From VGCC01 sp044375955 (GTDB lineage: Bacteria > Actinomycetota > Actinomycetes > S36-B12): a DNA stretch of 26,116 nucleotides. Under the pieces are notes generated by a model. That model had not been told where the DNA came from. It saw nothing but the letters and a program-made list of their open reading frames with translations, and ran no database searches. Of the stretch, positions 15,728-23,094 are shown one piece after another. The position numbers and the translations under genes are program-made. The DNA lies in NCBI GenBank assembly GCA_044375955.1, contig JBILLS010000030.1, forward strand, positions 1 to 26,116, given 5' to 3'. Positions within the stretch are counted from its first letter, which is position 1. Each line of letters starts with the position of its first letter.

Positions 15728-16602
15728 GCAGTCGCTTCTTCGAAGTAACGGGACTTCAGATCGCGCTGATTTTCGTAGATGGAACCGCCATGCGTGGGCT
15801 CGGGAAGAGGCAGCCGGACTGGCAGCGATTCCATCCGAGGTGTCCACGTCTCTTCACCGGTGAGCAGATTGGCTCGCCAGGCATTCCAGTCGATCTTCTC
15901 CATCAGGGGCCACGCGTCGGCCGCCGTGTATTGCAGGAGGAAGTAACGGCGATCCCGGCCGGAACGATTCGCCGGACCGCCATGAATCGCGCGCACGTGG
16001 TGGATGCTGATGGACCCGGCCTTACCGCAGACGGATACCGCTTTGGAGAAGTCCGCGGAAGACTTCTTTGGATCGATGCCGCCCGTAAATGTCCCGTCGT
16101 AAGAGTGATCTTCGATCGGACCGCGGTGGGAGCCTGGCACGATCATCATCGCGCCGTTGTCCTCGTCAATGTCGTCGATCATGATGCCGACGACCGCGAG
16201 GTCCTCATTCGTGTGCGGGTAAAACGCCCAGTCCTGGTGCCATTCGAGTGATGATCCGTATCCGGCTACCTTCATATTGAGCTTCGAGGTCTGATAGCGG
16301 ATTCCCGTGCCCCAGAGGTCCTCAAGGGCGCCCAGGATCTTCGGATGGCGCACCATGCGCGCGTAGGTGGGGTGCCACTTCTCGGGGGTCTTCACTCGGC
16401 GCAGGAGCGGCTTCTCAGGTGTGTGCGCGGGCTCGAGGTCGAAGACCTCGGTGTGCTCGGTGACCTCCCGTGACTTCTGCACGAACTCGTTCGTGACAGC
16501 TTGGAGTTCAGCGATGTCTTCGGGGGAGATGGCGTCCGGGATCACGAGGAACCCATCCCGCTCGTAGTCGGCAACCTGGGCGTCGGTCAAAACCGTGGGC
16601 AT
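15724..16602 (-). CDS. Phytanoyl-CoA dioxygenase (PhyH) family oxygenase
   Basis: A 292-residue Fe(II)/2-oxoglutarate-dependent oxygenase. The metal triad is His122 and Asp124 in EWHQDWAFYP, with the distal His most likely His207 in RAIHGGPANRSGRDRR, where a following Arg binds 2-oxoglutarate. MMIVPGSHRGP (152-162) is also typical. The family hydroxylates diverse small molecules, so phytanoyl-CoA need not be the substrate. ATG 16602 is fixed by AAGGAGGAG just upstream. A promoter with an overlapping double operator precedes it. It is co-transcribed with lacI (4-bp overlap), so it is probably a pathway enzyme induced by the LacI effector. Confidence 0.9.
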   Translation of the reverse strand: MPTVLTDAQVADYERDGFLVIPDAISPEDIAELQAVTNEFVQKSREVTEHTEVFDLEPAHTPEKPLLRRVKTPEKWHPTYARMVRHPKILGALEDLWGTGIRYQTSKLNMKVAGYGSSLEWHQDWAFYPHTNEDLAVVGIMIDDIDEDNGAMMIVPGSHRGPIEDHSYDGTFTGGIDPKKSSADFSKAVSVCGKAGSISIHHVRAIHGGPANRSGRDRRYFLLQYTAADAWPLMEKIDWNAWRANLLTGEETWTPRMESLPVRLPLPEPTHGGSIYENQRDLKSRYFEEATA

Positions 16603-16612
16603 TACTCCTCCT

Positions 16613-16646
16613 TGTGAGATCGATCCCATGTGGGATCGATCTCACA
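16613..16646. promoter_or_regulatory. 34-bp inverted repeat: tandem LacI-type operators
   Basis: Sixteen-base perfect arms flank a 2-base centre. Each arm region contains a 14-mer fitting the LacI/CcpA-class consensus TGNNANCGNTNNCA: TGAGATCGATCCCA (16615-16628) and TGGGATCGATCTCA (16631-16644). Their centres are 16 bp apart. The repeat starts next to the phyH Shine-Dalgarno and overlaps three bases of the -10 box, so binding would block initiation. The likely binder is the LacI regulator encoded downstream. Confidence 0.8.
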
Positions 16647-16672
16647 CTAGGGGCGTGTGGACCCTACGTCAA
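16644..16672 (-). promoter_or_regulatory. Promoter of the phyH-lacI operon
   Basis: On the minus strand, -35 TTGACG (16667-16672), a 17-bp spacer and -10 TAGTGT (16644-16649). The expected start of transcription falls inside the adjoining operator repeat. The spacing and hexamers are close to the housekeeping sigma-70-type consensus, one of the two best promoters seen in the window. Confidence 0.7.
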
Positions 16673-16684
16673 GCAACTCGCTCA

Positions 16685-18274
16685 TCAGGATCGGAAGGTG
16701 CGGTAATCGTCGGCTTCGGCCGCGCGGCAGAGCTCCTGGTATTTCTGGCCGCCGCCCATATAGACCAGCAGTTCACGAGGTTTGCCGGGGACATTGGCGC
16801 CAAAGAACCAGGCCTTGGCCTTCAGGCCCTCCTCGTACATCACGGTCTCGCGTCCGACCTTGTCGACTTCGGCCGCCCACCACTCCTCGGACTCCCGGGT
16901 GGCCTCGAGAGGGATGCTGTTGTGCTCCGCAAAGACGATGGCGCGCGTGATCCATTGGGCTCCCAGCTGAATGGGAACGGGCAGGTTGCTGTAGGGGGTC
17001 TGTGGGCCGATCGACATAAAGAAGTTGGGAAAGCCGTGGACGCCAATCCCTAGGTTCGTGCGAATGCCGTGTGCCCACTTGTCGCGCAGGAGCAGCCCAT
17101 TGCGTCCCACGATGTCGATCCGGGTCAGTGGCCCGGTCATGGCGTCGAAGCCGGTGGCGCAGATGAGTACGTCGAGTGGGTATTCGACGCTGCCCACGAC
17201 AATGCCTTCGGGGGTGACTCGGGTGATGGGGACAGACTTGACGTCAACAAGATGCACGTTCGGGCGGTTGTAGGTCTCGTAATAGCGGTGCCCGGTGGGG
17301 ACTCGCTTGCCGTTGAAGGAATAGTCCGTGGGACACAGCAGCTCCGCCGTCGCAGTATCCGTGACGATCTCGCGAATCTTGGCCCTTATGAAGTCGGAGG
17401 CTGCCTGGCTGGCGGCGTTGTCCGTGGCGAGGTCATGGAAGGTCTCGTTGGCGAAGTGGTGTCCGCCCTCCTGCCACTTGGATTCGAATATGCGACGACG
17501 TTCATCGGGTTCAACATCCATCGCGCCGTGCTCGGGGATCACCATGTCCACCCCGAAGGGATGCGCCTTCGCGCGTTCCCAGATCGCCTCGTAATCTCGA
17601 CGTGTTTGCTCCAATTCCTCGTCGCTCACCGGGAAGAAGGTGCTGTCGACCACGTAGTTCGGTTGCCGCTGAAAGACAAACACCTCGCCGCACTCCGGTG
17701 CGATGGTGGGGAGGATCTGGAGACCGGAGGAGCCGAGCCCGATGAGACCCACACGCTTGCCGGCGAGGCTCACTCCCTCGCGCGGCCACTTCATCGAGTG
17801 CAGCAGTACGCCTTCGAACGTGTCCAAGCCCGGGACGTTGGGCCAGATGGGTTGGTCGAGGATGCCCATGCAGGAGATCAGGTATCGGCACGTCATGGTC
17901 GAGGTGTCTCGGAACGTCAAGTGCCAACGGCCGTCGAGGTACTCGGCTCGAACGAGATCCAGTCCAAAGCGCAGGTCGCCCCGAAGTTCCAGGCGATCAG
18001 CCACGAATTCCAGGTAGTCCAGTACCTCCGAGCCCGGGGCATATCTCTGCGTCCAGCGCCATTCGTTGCGCACTTCGGGGGAGAAGGAGAACGAGTAGAT
18101 CGGGTAGTCGCTGTCTGTTCGGACACCGGGGTAACGATTGGCGCGCCACGTCCCGCCGACGCCGTCCTGGCGGTCCACCGCTACACATGTCAGTCCTGCG
18201 TCCCTGACGTGAGCCAGCATTGCTAGGCCTGAGAAACCCGCGCCGATGATGACGCAGTCGAAGTGCTCGGTCAC
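16685..18274 (-). CDS. Baeyer-Villiger flavin monooxygenase
   Basis: A 529-residue flavoprotein. The FAD Rossmann motif is GAGFSG (11-16), GGTWRANRYPG lies at 40-50, and the type I BVMO fingerprint FxGxxxHxxxWP is present as FEGVLLHSMKWP (153-164). A second NADPH Rossmann motif GLGSSG lies at 179-184, with FQRQPNYV and ICATGFD further on. Role: conversion of a ketone to an ester or lactone with NADPH and O2, as in cyclohexanone or phenylacetone monooxygenases. Ring opening of an alicyclic ketone is the inferred job. GTG 18274 is chosen over the upstream start at 18427, because the family starts just before the GxGxxG and the extension overlaps the regulator gene. Confidence 0.93.
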   Translation of the reverse strand: MTEHFDCVIIGAGFSGLAMLAHVRDAGLTCVAVDRQDGVGGTWRANRYPGVRTDSDYPIYSFSFSPEVRNEWRWTQRYAPGSEVLDYLEFVADRLELRGDLRFGLDLVRAEYLDGRWHLTFRDTSTMTCRYLISCMGILDQPIWPNVPGLDTFEGVLLHSMKWPREGVSLAGKRVGLIGLGSSGLQILPTIAPECGEVFVFQRQPNYVVDSTFFPVSDEELEQTRRDYEAIWERAKAHPFGVDMVIPEHGAMDVEPDERRRIFESKWQEGGHHFANETFHDLATDNAASQAASDFIRAKIREIVTDTATAELLCPTDYSFNGKRVPTGHRYYETYNRPNVHLVDVKSVPITRVTPEGIVVGSVEYPLDVLICATGFDAMTGPLTRIDIVGRNGLLLRDKWAHGIRTNLGIGVHGFPNFFMSIGPQTPYSNLPVPIQLGAQWITRAIVFAEHNSIPLEATRESEEWWAAEVDKVGRETVMYEEGLKAKAWFFGANVPGKPRELLVYMGGGQKYQELCRAAEADDYRTFRS

Positions 18275-18281
18275 GGGCGCG

Positions 18282-18287
18282 ACGGTA
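18282..18287 (-). promoter_or_regulatory. Candidate -10 box for leaderless BVMO gene
   Basis: TACCGT on the minus strand lies 7 bases before GTG 18274. No Shine-Dalgarno is visible. The -35 region (TTCCAC, 17 bp upstream) is poor, which would fit an activator-dependent promoter. This is weak evidence. Confidence 0.35.
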
Positions 18288-18319
18288 CGCCTCGGGACTG
18301 CCCTGTGGAACCTGGTGCG

Positions 18320-18336
18320 TGTCTCAGATCGAGACA
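18320..18336. promoter_or_regulatory. 17-bp inverted repeat upstream of the BVMO gene
   Basis: tgtctc and gagaca form 6-bp arms around agatc. It lies between the regulator stop (18340) and the BVMO start, about 33-49 bases upstream of the candidate -10 box. That is where an activator would bind, and the GAF/Fis-type protein encoded next door is a candidate. It could also be a weak hairpin at the end of the regulator transcript. Confidence 0.4.
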
Positions 18337-18339
18337 GCC

Positions 18340-19080
18340 CTAGTGGGGTGGGTAACCGGTGGCCGAGATCCGGTAGCGGCGGATCCTCCGGTACACGGTT
18401 GCGCGGGAGAGGCCGAGCAACTCGCAAGTTCGCTCGATGTCTCCACCCGTCTCACTCAGGGCCCGGCGCAGCGCCCACTCCTCAGTGTCCTCCACGCGAA
18501 GGCTGCTCGGCCGGGAGAGCTTCTGGGCGAGGTGTCCAAGGAGGTGCATCCGCATCGTGGACAGCCAGCTGCGCATGAAGTCGACACGGGGGTTCATCGG
18601 GGCAGTCAGAGTGACCACAGCCAAGGTTTCCCCCGAGACGAGGTCGGGGATCGGCTCGGCGACGCATGCCGAGTGAGAGAAGAAGTCGCTGAAGTGCTCG
18701 GATCCGGACACGTGCACGGATCGTCCCGTCGTGAGCGCAAGGCTCACGGCATTCGTCCCGACGGTGGTCTCGCTCAGGTCGGCCGCACGTCGGGAACCGA
18801 CGGAATCCAGGTGATCTCCCGCCGAGGGATCGGCGAACCACCGCTCGAGAACGAATCCGCAGGGATCGGTCAAGAGCAGAGCAGCACCCGTGCCCTCAAG
18901 GGAGACCTGGAGTGCATCGAGGGGTTCGCGAAGGAGTTCCAGGGGTGTGTCATCGAGCGAGGATTCCGGCACGGTGGGGATGAGCCGTAGTCCGCTCGGG
19001 TCACCGAGGTGGACTACGCAACGACGCCATGAGTCGACAAGTTCCTGATGTCCGAACCACACCGGTTCGCAACCCGTCAT
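18340..19080 (-). CDS. GAF-domain / Fis-type HTH transcriptional regulator (AcoR-like, no AAA+ domain)
   Basis: A 246-residue regulator. The N-terminal part SWRRCVVHLGDPSGLRLIP resembles the start of AcoR-type activators. A GAF sensor region follows, with TTVGTNAVSLALTTGRSVHVSGSEHFSDFF and a PIPDLVSGETLAVVTLT strand pair (about 115-185). The C-terminal Fis-type helix-turn-helix is ALRRALSETGGDIERTCELLGLSRATVYRRIRRY. The sigma-54-interacting AAA+ ATPase domain of AcoR is absent, so it cannot be a classical sigma-54 activator. ATG 19080 has AAGGA 8 bases upstream; starts up to 19143 are possible. It is divergent from the FadH-like gene and upstream of the BVMO gene, so either could be its target. 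Confidence 0.88.
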   Translation of the reverse strand: MTGCEPVWFGHQELVDSWRRCVVHLGDPSGLRLIPTVPESSLDDTPLELLREPLDALQVSLEGTGAALLLTDPCGFVLERWFADPSAGDHLDSVGSRRAADLSETTVGTNAVSLALTTGRSVHVSGSEHFSDFFSHSACVAEPIPDLVSGETLAVVTLTAPMNPRVDFMRSWLSTMRMHLLGHLAQKLSRPSSLRVEDTEEWALRRALSETGGDIERTCELLGLSRATVYRRIRRYRISATGYPPH

Positions 19081-19206
19081 GAGTTCGTCCTTGGCCCGCC
19101 GAGTGGTCGCCTGCGATCCACGCATGCTTCGAATGCTAGACACTCACCGCGACGGCCCGCTCGCTGCTAGCGTCCGGCCCACGGGGAATTGCTGTTGGGA
19201 GGGCGT

Positions 19207-21165
19207 GTGTCACCACTCTTCGAGCCGATCGCGATCCGAGGCATGCAGCTGCCCCACCGCATCATCACGGGCCCCATGGAAAAGGGGATGGCCAACCGTG
19301 ATGGAACCCTGACGCAGCGCTATCTGGGATATCTCCGCGCGCGTGCGCAAGGTGGAGCCGGGCTCATGCAGCTCGAGTCGACCTACGTCGACACCATCGG
19401 TATGGGGCACCTCTACCAGGTGGGATGCCATGACGATTCGGTGCTCGATGGTCTCCGGGCCGCGGCGGACACGGTCCACGAGCACGGTGCACGCCTCGCG
19501 CTTGAGATCTATCTGGGTGGTCGAGAAACGCCATCCTTCATGTCCGGAATGCAGCCCATCGCTCCCTCTGTGGTGCCGTGCCAGGTTCTGCATCCCATGC
19601 CCACGCCGCGTGAGATGACCTCCGCAGATATCGACTGGGCGATCGCGGCCTTCTGCGCGGCGGGTCGTCGGCTGAAGGACGCCGGGCTCGACATGGCGCA
19701 CGTGCATGGAGCGCACGGGTATCTCGTTGGCTCTTTCGTTTCCCCCTTCAGCAATCACAGGACCGACGCCTTCGGTGGATCTCTCGAAAATCGTGCACGT
19801 TTTCCGATCATGCTGGTCGAAGCACTGCGTGCCGAGTTGGGTGAGGAATTCCCCATCGGCTACCGCATGACGGCGGACGAATACATCGCGGATGGGCTAG
19901 GAATTGCCGAGGCTTCGGAGTTCGCTGCGATGTTGGCTGAAGCCAGTGTTGATCTCATTGACATTTCAGGGGGGTTCTACGAGAGCAACTACATGATCAT
20001 GCAGGGCTCCGAGTCCCCGGATGCGGGATTCCTGTCGCATGCGCTGAAGATCAAGGCGGTTGTCGGCGATCGCGCCCTGGTGAGCGTTGCGCAGCGATTG
20101 TCGAGACCTGGGGTCGCCGAGGCGGTACTCGATCAAGGCATCGACATGGTCTCCATGAGTCGTGCGTTCCACGCGGATCCCGACTACGTTGCCAAGCGCC
20201 GTGCAGGTCGCGTCGATGACATCATCCCCTGCATTGCGTGCCACCACTGCGTAGATGAACTGGAAGCCAACCGGGTTGCGGATTGCTCGGTGAATCCGTT
20301 CACGACGCGGGAGTACTTGCGCGTCGATGCGCCGCCGGCGGGCTCTGGCCCGTCCCCAGTCATGGTGGTGGGAACCGGGCCTGCGGGTCTCCAGGCCGCG
20401 ATTCAGTTCGCCGAGCGCGGCAGCGAAGTGCATATCTACGAGCGGGCTGATGTCATCGGCGGTCAGATGGCCCTGGCCGCGGATGTCCATGGCGATTTCC
20501 GCCGATTCTTGGACAACTCCTCGGTGCGGTTGAACCAGCTGGGGGTGATCGTTCACCTGAACACCGAGGTCGATCGTGACGTGGTGGCCGGCTTGTCACC
20601 TGCGTTGCTCGTCGTGGCGACCGGAGCCCGAAGCGCACCGCTTGGCCACCTACGGAATAGTTCAGAAACCCGTGTTCTGGGTTTGTTCGAGGCCTACGGC
20701 AACGTCGCCGGGCCGGCCAGTGTCGTGATTGCCGGTGGCTCGGTTGCCAGCTGCGTTCTTGCCGTCCACCTTGCGGGCGCCGGATGTCGGGTAACCCTCG
20801 TGGAACCCAGCGACGCCCTTGCGCTCGATCAGCCCGGTTGGGGACGCGAACAGGTCGAGCGCCTCGTGCACAACACAGAGGGCATCGACGTTCGCCTCGA
20901 GGCCACCGTCGAGAAGGTGGACACTGACGGGGTGCACCTCCAGTCGCATAGCGTTGTCGAGGTCCTCACTGACATCGGAGTCGTAGTCGTCGGCGGTCGA
21001 CAGCCTGAGAACGCATTGGCGGAGCAATTGCTTTCGGATCCGCGTCTGTCCGATCGCGTCCTGGTCATTGGTGACGCGGTGCGGCCGCGCAACATCCACG
21101 CGGCGACGCTGGAGGGCATGCGGGCGGCGGTGCTCGGCCGTTCTGCGGCCTACGCGCTGGTCTAG
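19207..21165 (+). CDS. FadH/old-yellow-enzyme-like Fe-S flavin oxidoreductase
   Basis: A 652-residue protein of the 2,4-dienoyl-CoA reductase / trimethylamine dehydrogenase family. An N-terminal FMN TIM barrel (1-330) contains HVHGAHGYLVGSFVSP and TDAFGGSLENRARF. The 4Fe-4S motif has Cys342, Cys345, Cys348 and Cys360 (C-x2-C-x2-C-x11-C). C-terminal FAD/NAD(P) Rossmann parts follow: VVGTGPAGLQAA (about 387-398) and VVIAGGSVASCVL (about 502-514). The second nucleotide motif is degenerate (GGSVAS instead of GGGxxG). Role: NAD(P)H-dependent reduction of a conjugated C=C. GTG 19207 has GGGAGGG four bases upstream; TTG 19189 is an alternative. It is probably a single-gene unit divergent from the GAF/Fis regulator. 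Confidence 0.92.
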   Translation: MSPLFEPIAIRGMQLPHRIITGPMEKGMANRDGTLTQRYLGYLRARAQGGAGLMQLESTYVDTIGMGHLYQVGCHDDSVLDGLRAAADTVHEHGARLALEIYLGGRETPSFMSGMQPIAPSVVPCQVLHPMPTPREMTSADIDWAIAAFCAAGRRLKDAGLDMAHVHGAHGYLVGSFVSPFSNHRTDAFGGSLENRARFPIMLVEALRAELGEEFPIGYRMTADEYIADGLGIAEASEFAAMLAEASVDLIDISGGFYESNYMIMQGSESPDAGFLSHALKIKAVVGDRALVSVAQRLSRPGVAEAVLDQGIDMVSMSRAFHADPDYVAKRRAGRVDDIIPCIACHHCVDELEANRVADCSVNPFTTREYLRVDAPPAGSGPSPVMVVGTGPAGLQAAIQFAERGSEVHIYERADVIGGQMALAADVHGDFRRFLDNSSVRLNQLGVIVHLNTEVDRDVVAGLSPALLVVATGARSAPLGHLRNSSETRVLGLFEAYGNVAGPASVVIAGGSVASCVLAVHLAGAGCRVTLVEPSDALALDQPGWGREQVERLVHNTEGIDVRLEATVEKVDTDGVHLQSHSVVEVLTDIGVVVVGGRQPENALAEQLLSDPRLSDRVLVIGDAVRPRNIHAATLEGMRAAVLGRSAAYALV

Positions 21166-21166
21166 G

Positions 21167-21982
21167 TCAGTCGGCGATTGGGTCGCGAACATAGGCCAGA
21201 CTCGCCCGGAGATCCTGGGCAAGGGTGGGGCTCTCGCCGACTTCGCTTGCGAACGGCTCGAACGACCACGGCCCCTCGGTCACGGTCATCAACTGCCGCA
21301 CCTGGTCTATGTTCCCCAGGACGTCGTCGGGTCCTACGAGCACTCGATGCTCATCGCCAAGTTCCTCGAAGGGAAGGCCGAGATCGGGCACCCCGGACAG
21401 GTGGACGAGGGAGGTGTGAGTCGAGTAGAGCGGGTCGCGCGCGATCGCGTGGTGGAAACTGTCGTGGACGATCCCGAAGCAGCTCGGGTTCCCGCGTCGG
21501 TTGAACTCGGCCTCCACAACGTCCTGGGTCCGGATCGACGAACGTGGGAAACCGAGCGGTTCGATAAGTCCGCGCACACTTGCATTCTCGAGTATCGGTT
21601 GGAGTCCGTCGAGCGCGGTGGGGAGTCCGGTGGGTAGGGCCGGTGACCCGACCGGTGCCACGCTGGGGCAGAGGACCACCGCACCGATTCCTGCTGCGGC
21701 GGCGAAATCGATCATCGTGCGGGCCTGCTGTTCGCGCTCCGAATCCCATTGGTCGAACATTTGCAGGGCGTTGATCGACAGGATTTCCACGCCTGCGTCC
21801 GAGGCCATGCGGGCGATGTCGCGTGGGTCGTGGTTGAGGACGTTTGAAGAGTCGGGGAACACCCAGCCGGGGGGCATGCCGTCCCGGAGCTCCACCGCGT
21901 CCACGCCAACCTCGCCGGCCAGGGCGACGAATTCGGGGATGGGAATCAGGGGCGCGATGCTGTGATTGAGGGAGAACCGCAT
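21167..21982 (-). CDS. IolI-like TIM-barrel isomerase
   Basis: A 271-residue xylose-isomerase-like TIM barrel resembling IolI, the 2-keto-myo-inositol isomerase (inosose isomerase). Likely metal ligands are Glu141 (LIEPLGFP), Asp174 (VHDSFHH), His194 (LVHLSG) and Glu242 (SFEPF), close to the 142/174/200/246 set I recall for Bacillus IolI. The N-terminal LNHSIAP...GVDAVELRDG and INALQMFDQWD (70-80) also fit. Substrate inferred: a keto-cyclitol or keto-sugar. ATG 21982 comes 7 bp after the dehydrogenase stop without a clear ribosome site, so translational coupling is likely. Its stop is 1 bp from the convergent FadH-like stop. Confidence 0.85.
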   Translation of the reverse strand: MRFSLNHSIAPLIPIPEFVALAGEVGVDAVELRDGMPPGWVFPDSSNVLNHDPRDIARMASDAGVEILSINALQMFDQWDSEREQQARTMIDFAAAAGIGAVVLCPSVAPVGSPALPTGLPTALDGLQPILENASVRGLIEPLGFPRSSIRTQDVVEAEFNRRGNPSCFGIVHDSFHHAIARDPLYSTHTSLVHLSGVPDLGLPFEELGDEHRVLVGPDDVLGNIDQVRQLMTVTEGPWSFEPFASEVGESPTLAQDLRASLAYVRDPIAD

Positions 21983-21989
21983 CCGGGTG

Positions 21990-22985
21990 TCACCCGACCA
22001 GTAGTGGGAATCGTGGCTGCGCCGGCGTGTTGATCAATCCGGTGGGCGTGGCACCGTCGGCAACGGAATTCAACTGGGTCGCGATCATGCGCGTCATTCG
22101 CTCGATGGTGTGTGCACCCAGCGAGGCCGAGTGCGGCGAGAATACGCAGGTGTCGATAGACAACAGCGGGTCGTCAGACGCCGGAGGTTCCTGCGCGAAA
22201 ACGTCGAGACCGGCGCCTGCGACATGACCTGCTCGCAGTGCTGACGCCAATGCGATCTCGTCGAGAACGCCTCCCCTAGCTGCGTTGATCACGAACGCGC
22301 CCCGAGGCAGCAGCGCCAGTTCATCTCCGCCGATGAGGCCGCGCGTGGAATCCAGGAGAGGCGTGTGGATCGAGATGGCATGGCATCGCGGCAACATCTC
22401 AGCGAGGTCGGACACCACCGTGACGTACTCCGGCGGTTGCGTGATGGGCAGTGCGTCGAAGGCGAGGATGCGCGCGCCAAACGCATGGAGGAGTGCAGCG
22501 GTGGCCCGTCCGATATGCCCGAAACCGATGATTCCTACGGTCATCCCTTGAATCTCGGGGAAGAAATCGCCGTCCCGCCAGTTACCGGCCCGCACGCGGG
22601 CGTCGTAGTAAGCGACTCGGTGGGTGAGAGAAAGGAGTAGGGCGACAGTGTGCTCTGCGACACCCTGGGCGTTGACACCCGGGGTTGTGGTCACGTGGAT
22701 TCCGAGACGCGATGCGGCTTCGAGATCGATCTGATCGAACCCGACACCGGATCGTGCGATGAGGCAGAGTTGGGGGAGACGATCGAGGAGATCGGCATTG
22801 TAGGTCTCCGCCCCAGCAATCACCGCAAAAGCCCCGTCGAGATTAGACACACGTTCGTCGATGGATCCATTCGCAGGAATCGCCGTCACGTGTATGAGTG
22901 ACGATAAGCCCAGGTCCAGGCCGGGGCTCTCGAAAACCGTCGCGGTCGACGCGAGGGCTGCCCGCAGCGGCGTCGCCTCAACCAT
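21990..22985 (-). CDS. D-isomer-specific 2-hydroxyacid dehydrogenase
   Basis: A 331-residue NAD-dependent dehydrogenase of the SerA/formate dehydrogenase family. The substrate-loop RSGVGFDQIDL lies at 78-88 and the cofactor motif GFGHIG at 154-159, with Asp177 at the adenosine-ribose position (NAD preference). The catalytic Arg237 lies in NAARGGVLDE, Glu266 in AQEPP, and His285 in SPHSASL. There is no C-terminal ACT domain, so it is not a full-length regulated SerA. Role: reversible oxidation of a D-2-hydroxy acid, possibly a late product of the pathway. ATG 22985 has AAGGAG (22992-22997) upstream. First gene of a two-gene unit with the IolI-like gene. Confidence 0.93.
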   Translation of the reverse strand: MVEATPLRAALASTATVFESPGLDLGLSSLIHVTAIPANGSIDERVSNLDGAFAVIAGAETYNADLLDRLPQLCLIARSGVGFDQIDLEAASRLGIHVTTTPGVNAQGVAEHTVALLLSLTHRVAYYDARVRAGNWRDGDFFPEIQGMTVGIIGFGHIGRATAALLHAFGARILAFDALPITQPPEYVTVVSDLAEMLPRCHAISIHTPLLDSTRGLIGGDELALLPRGAFVINAARGGVLDEIALASALRAGHVAGAGLDVFAQEPPASDDPLLSIDTCVFSPHSASLGAHTIERMTRMIATQLNSVADGATPTGLINTPAQPRFPLLVG

Positions 22986-22997
22986 TCGGCTCTCCTT

Positions 22998-23011
22998 CCT
23001 GAGAAATCAGG
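22998..23011. promoter_or_regulatory. Inverted repeat in the leader of the 2-hydroxyacid dehydrogenase unit
   Basis: cctga and tcagg arms surround gaaa. It lies just downstream of the predicted transcription start and touches the AAGGAG ribosome site. It could be a small operator or a hairpin affecting translation; the arms are short. Confidence 0.35.
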
Positions 23012-23019
23012 CTGTCCGG

Positions 23020-23048
23020 ACTATAGCCACATCGACCGTCGCTGTGTA
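23020..23048 (-). promoter_or_regulatory. Promoter of the 2-hydroxyacid dehydrogenase / IolI-like unit
   Basis: On the minus strand, -10 TATAGT (23020-23025) and -35 TACACA (23043-23048) are separated by 17 bp. The -10 is one base from TATAAT. It lies in the 109-bp divergent region shared with the IolH gene, for which a weaker plus-strand pair (TTGTCA 23051-23056, TACTTC 23074-23079) can be drawn. Confidence 0.6.
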
Positions 23049-23094
23049 GATTGTCAGCAGTTTTCATGCTTGTTACTTCTCTCGTGGAGCTGCC

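Noticed and set aside
19107..19135. Operator palindrome around gcatgcttcgaatgc
   Set aside because: Only ttcgaa and the outermost bases are symmetric. The arms mismatch, so it is not supported as a binding site.
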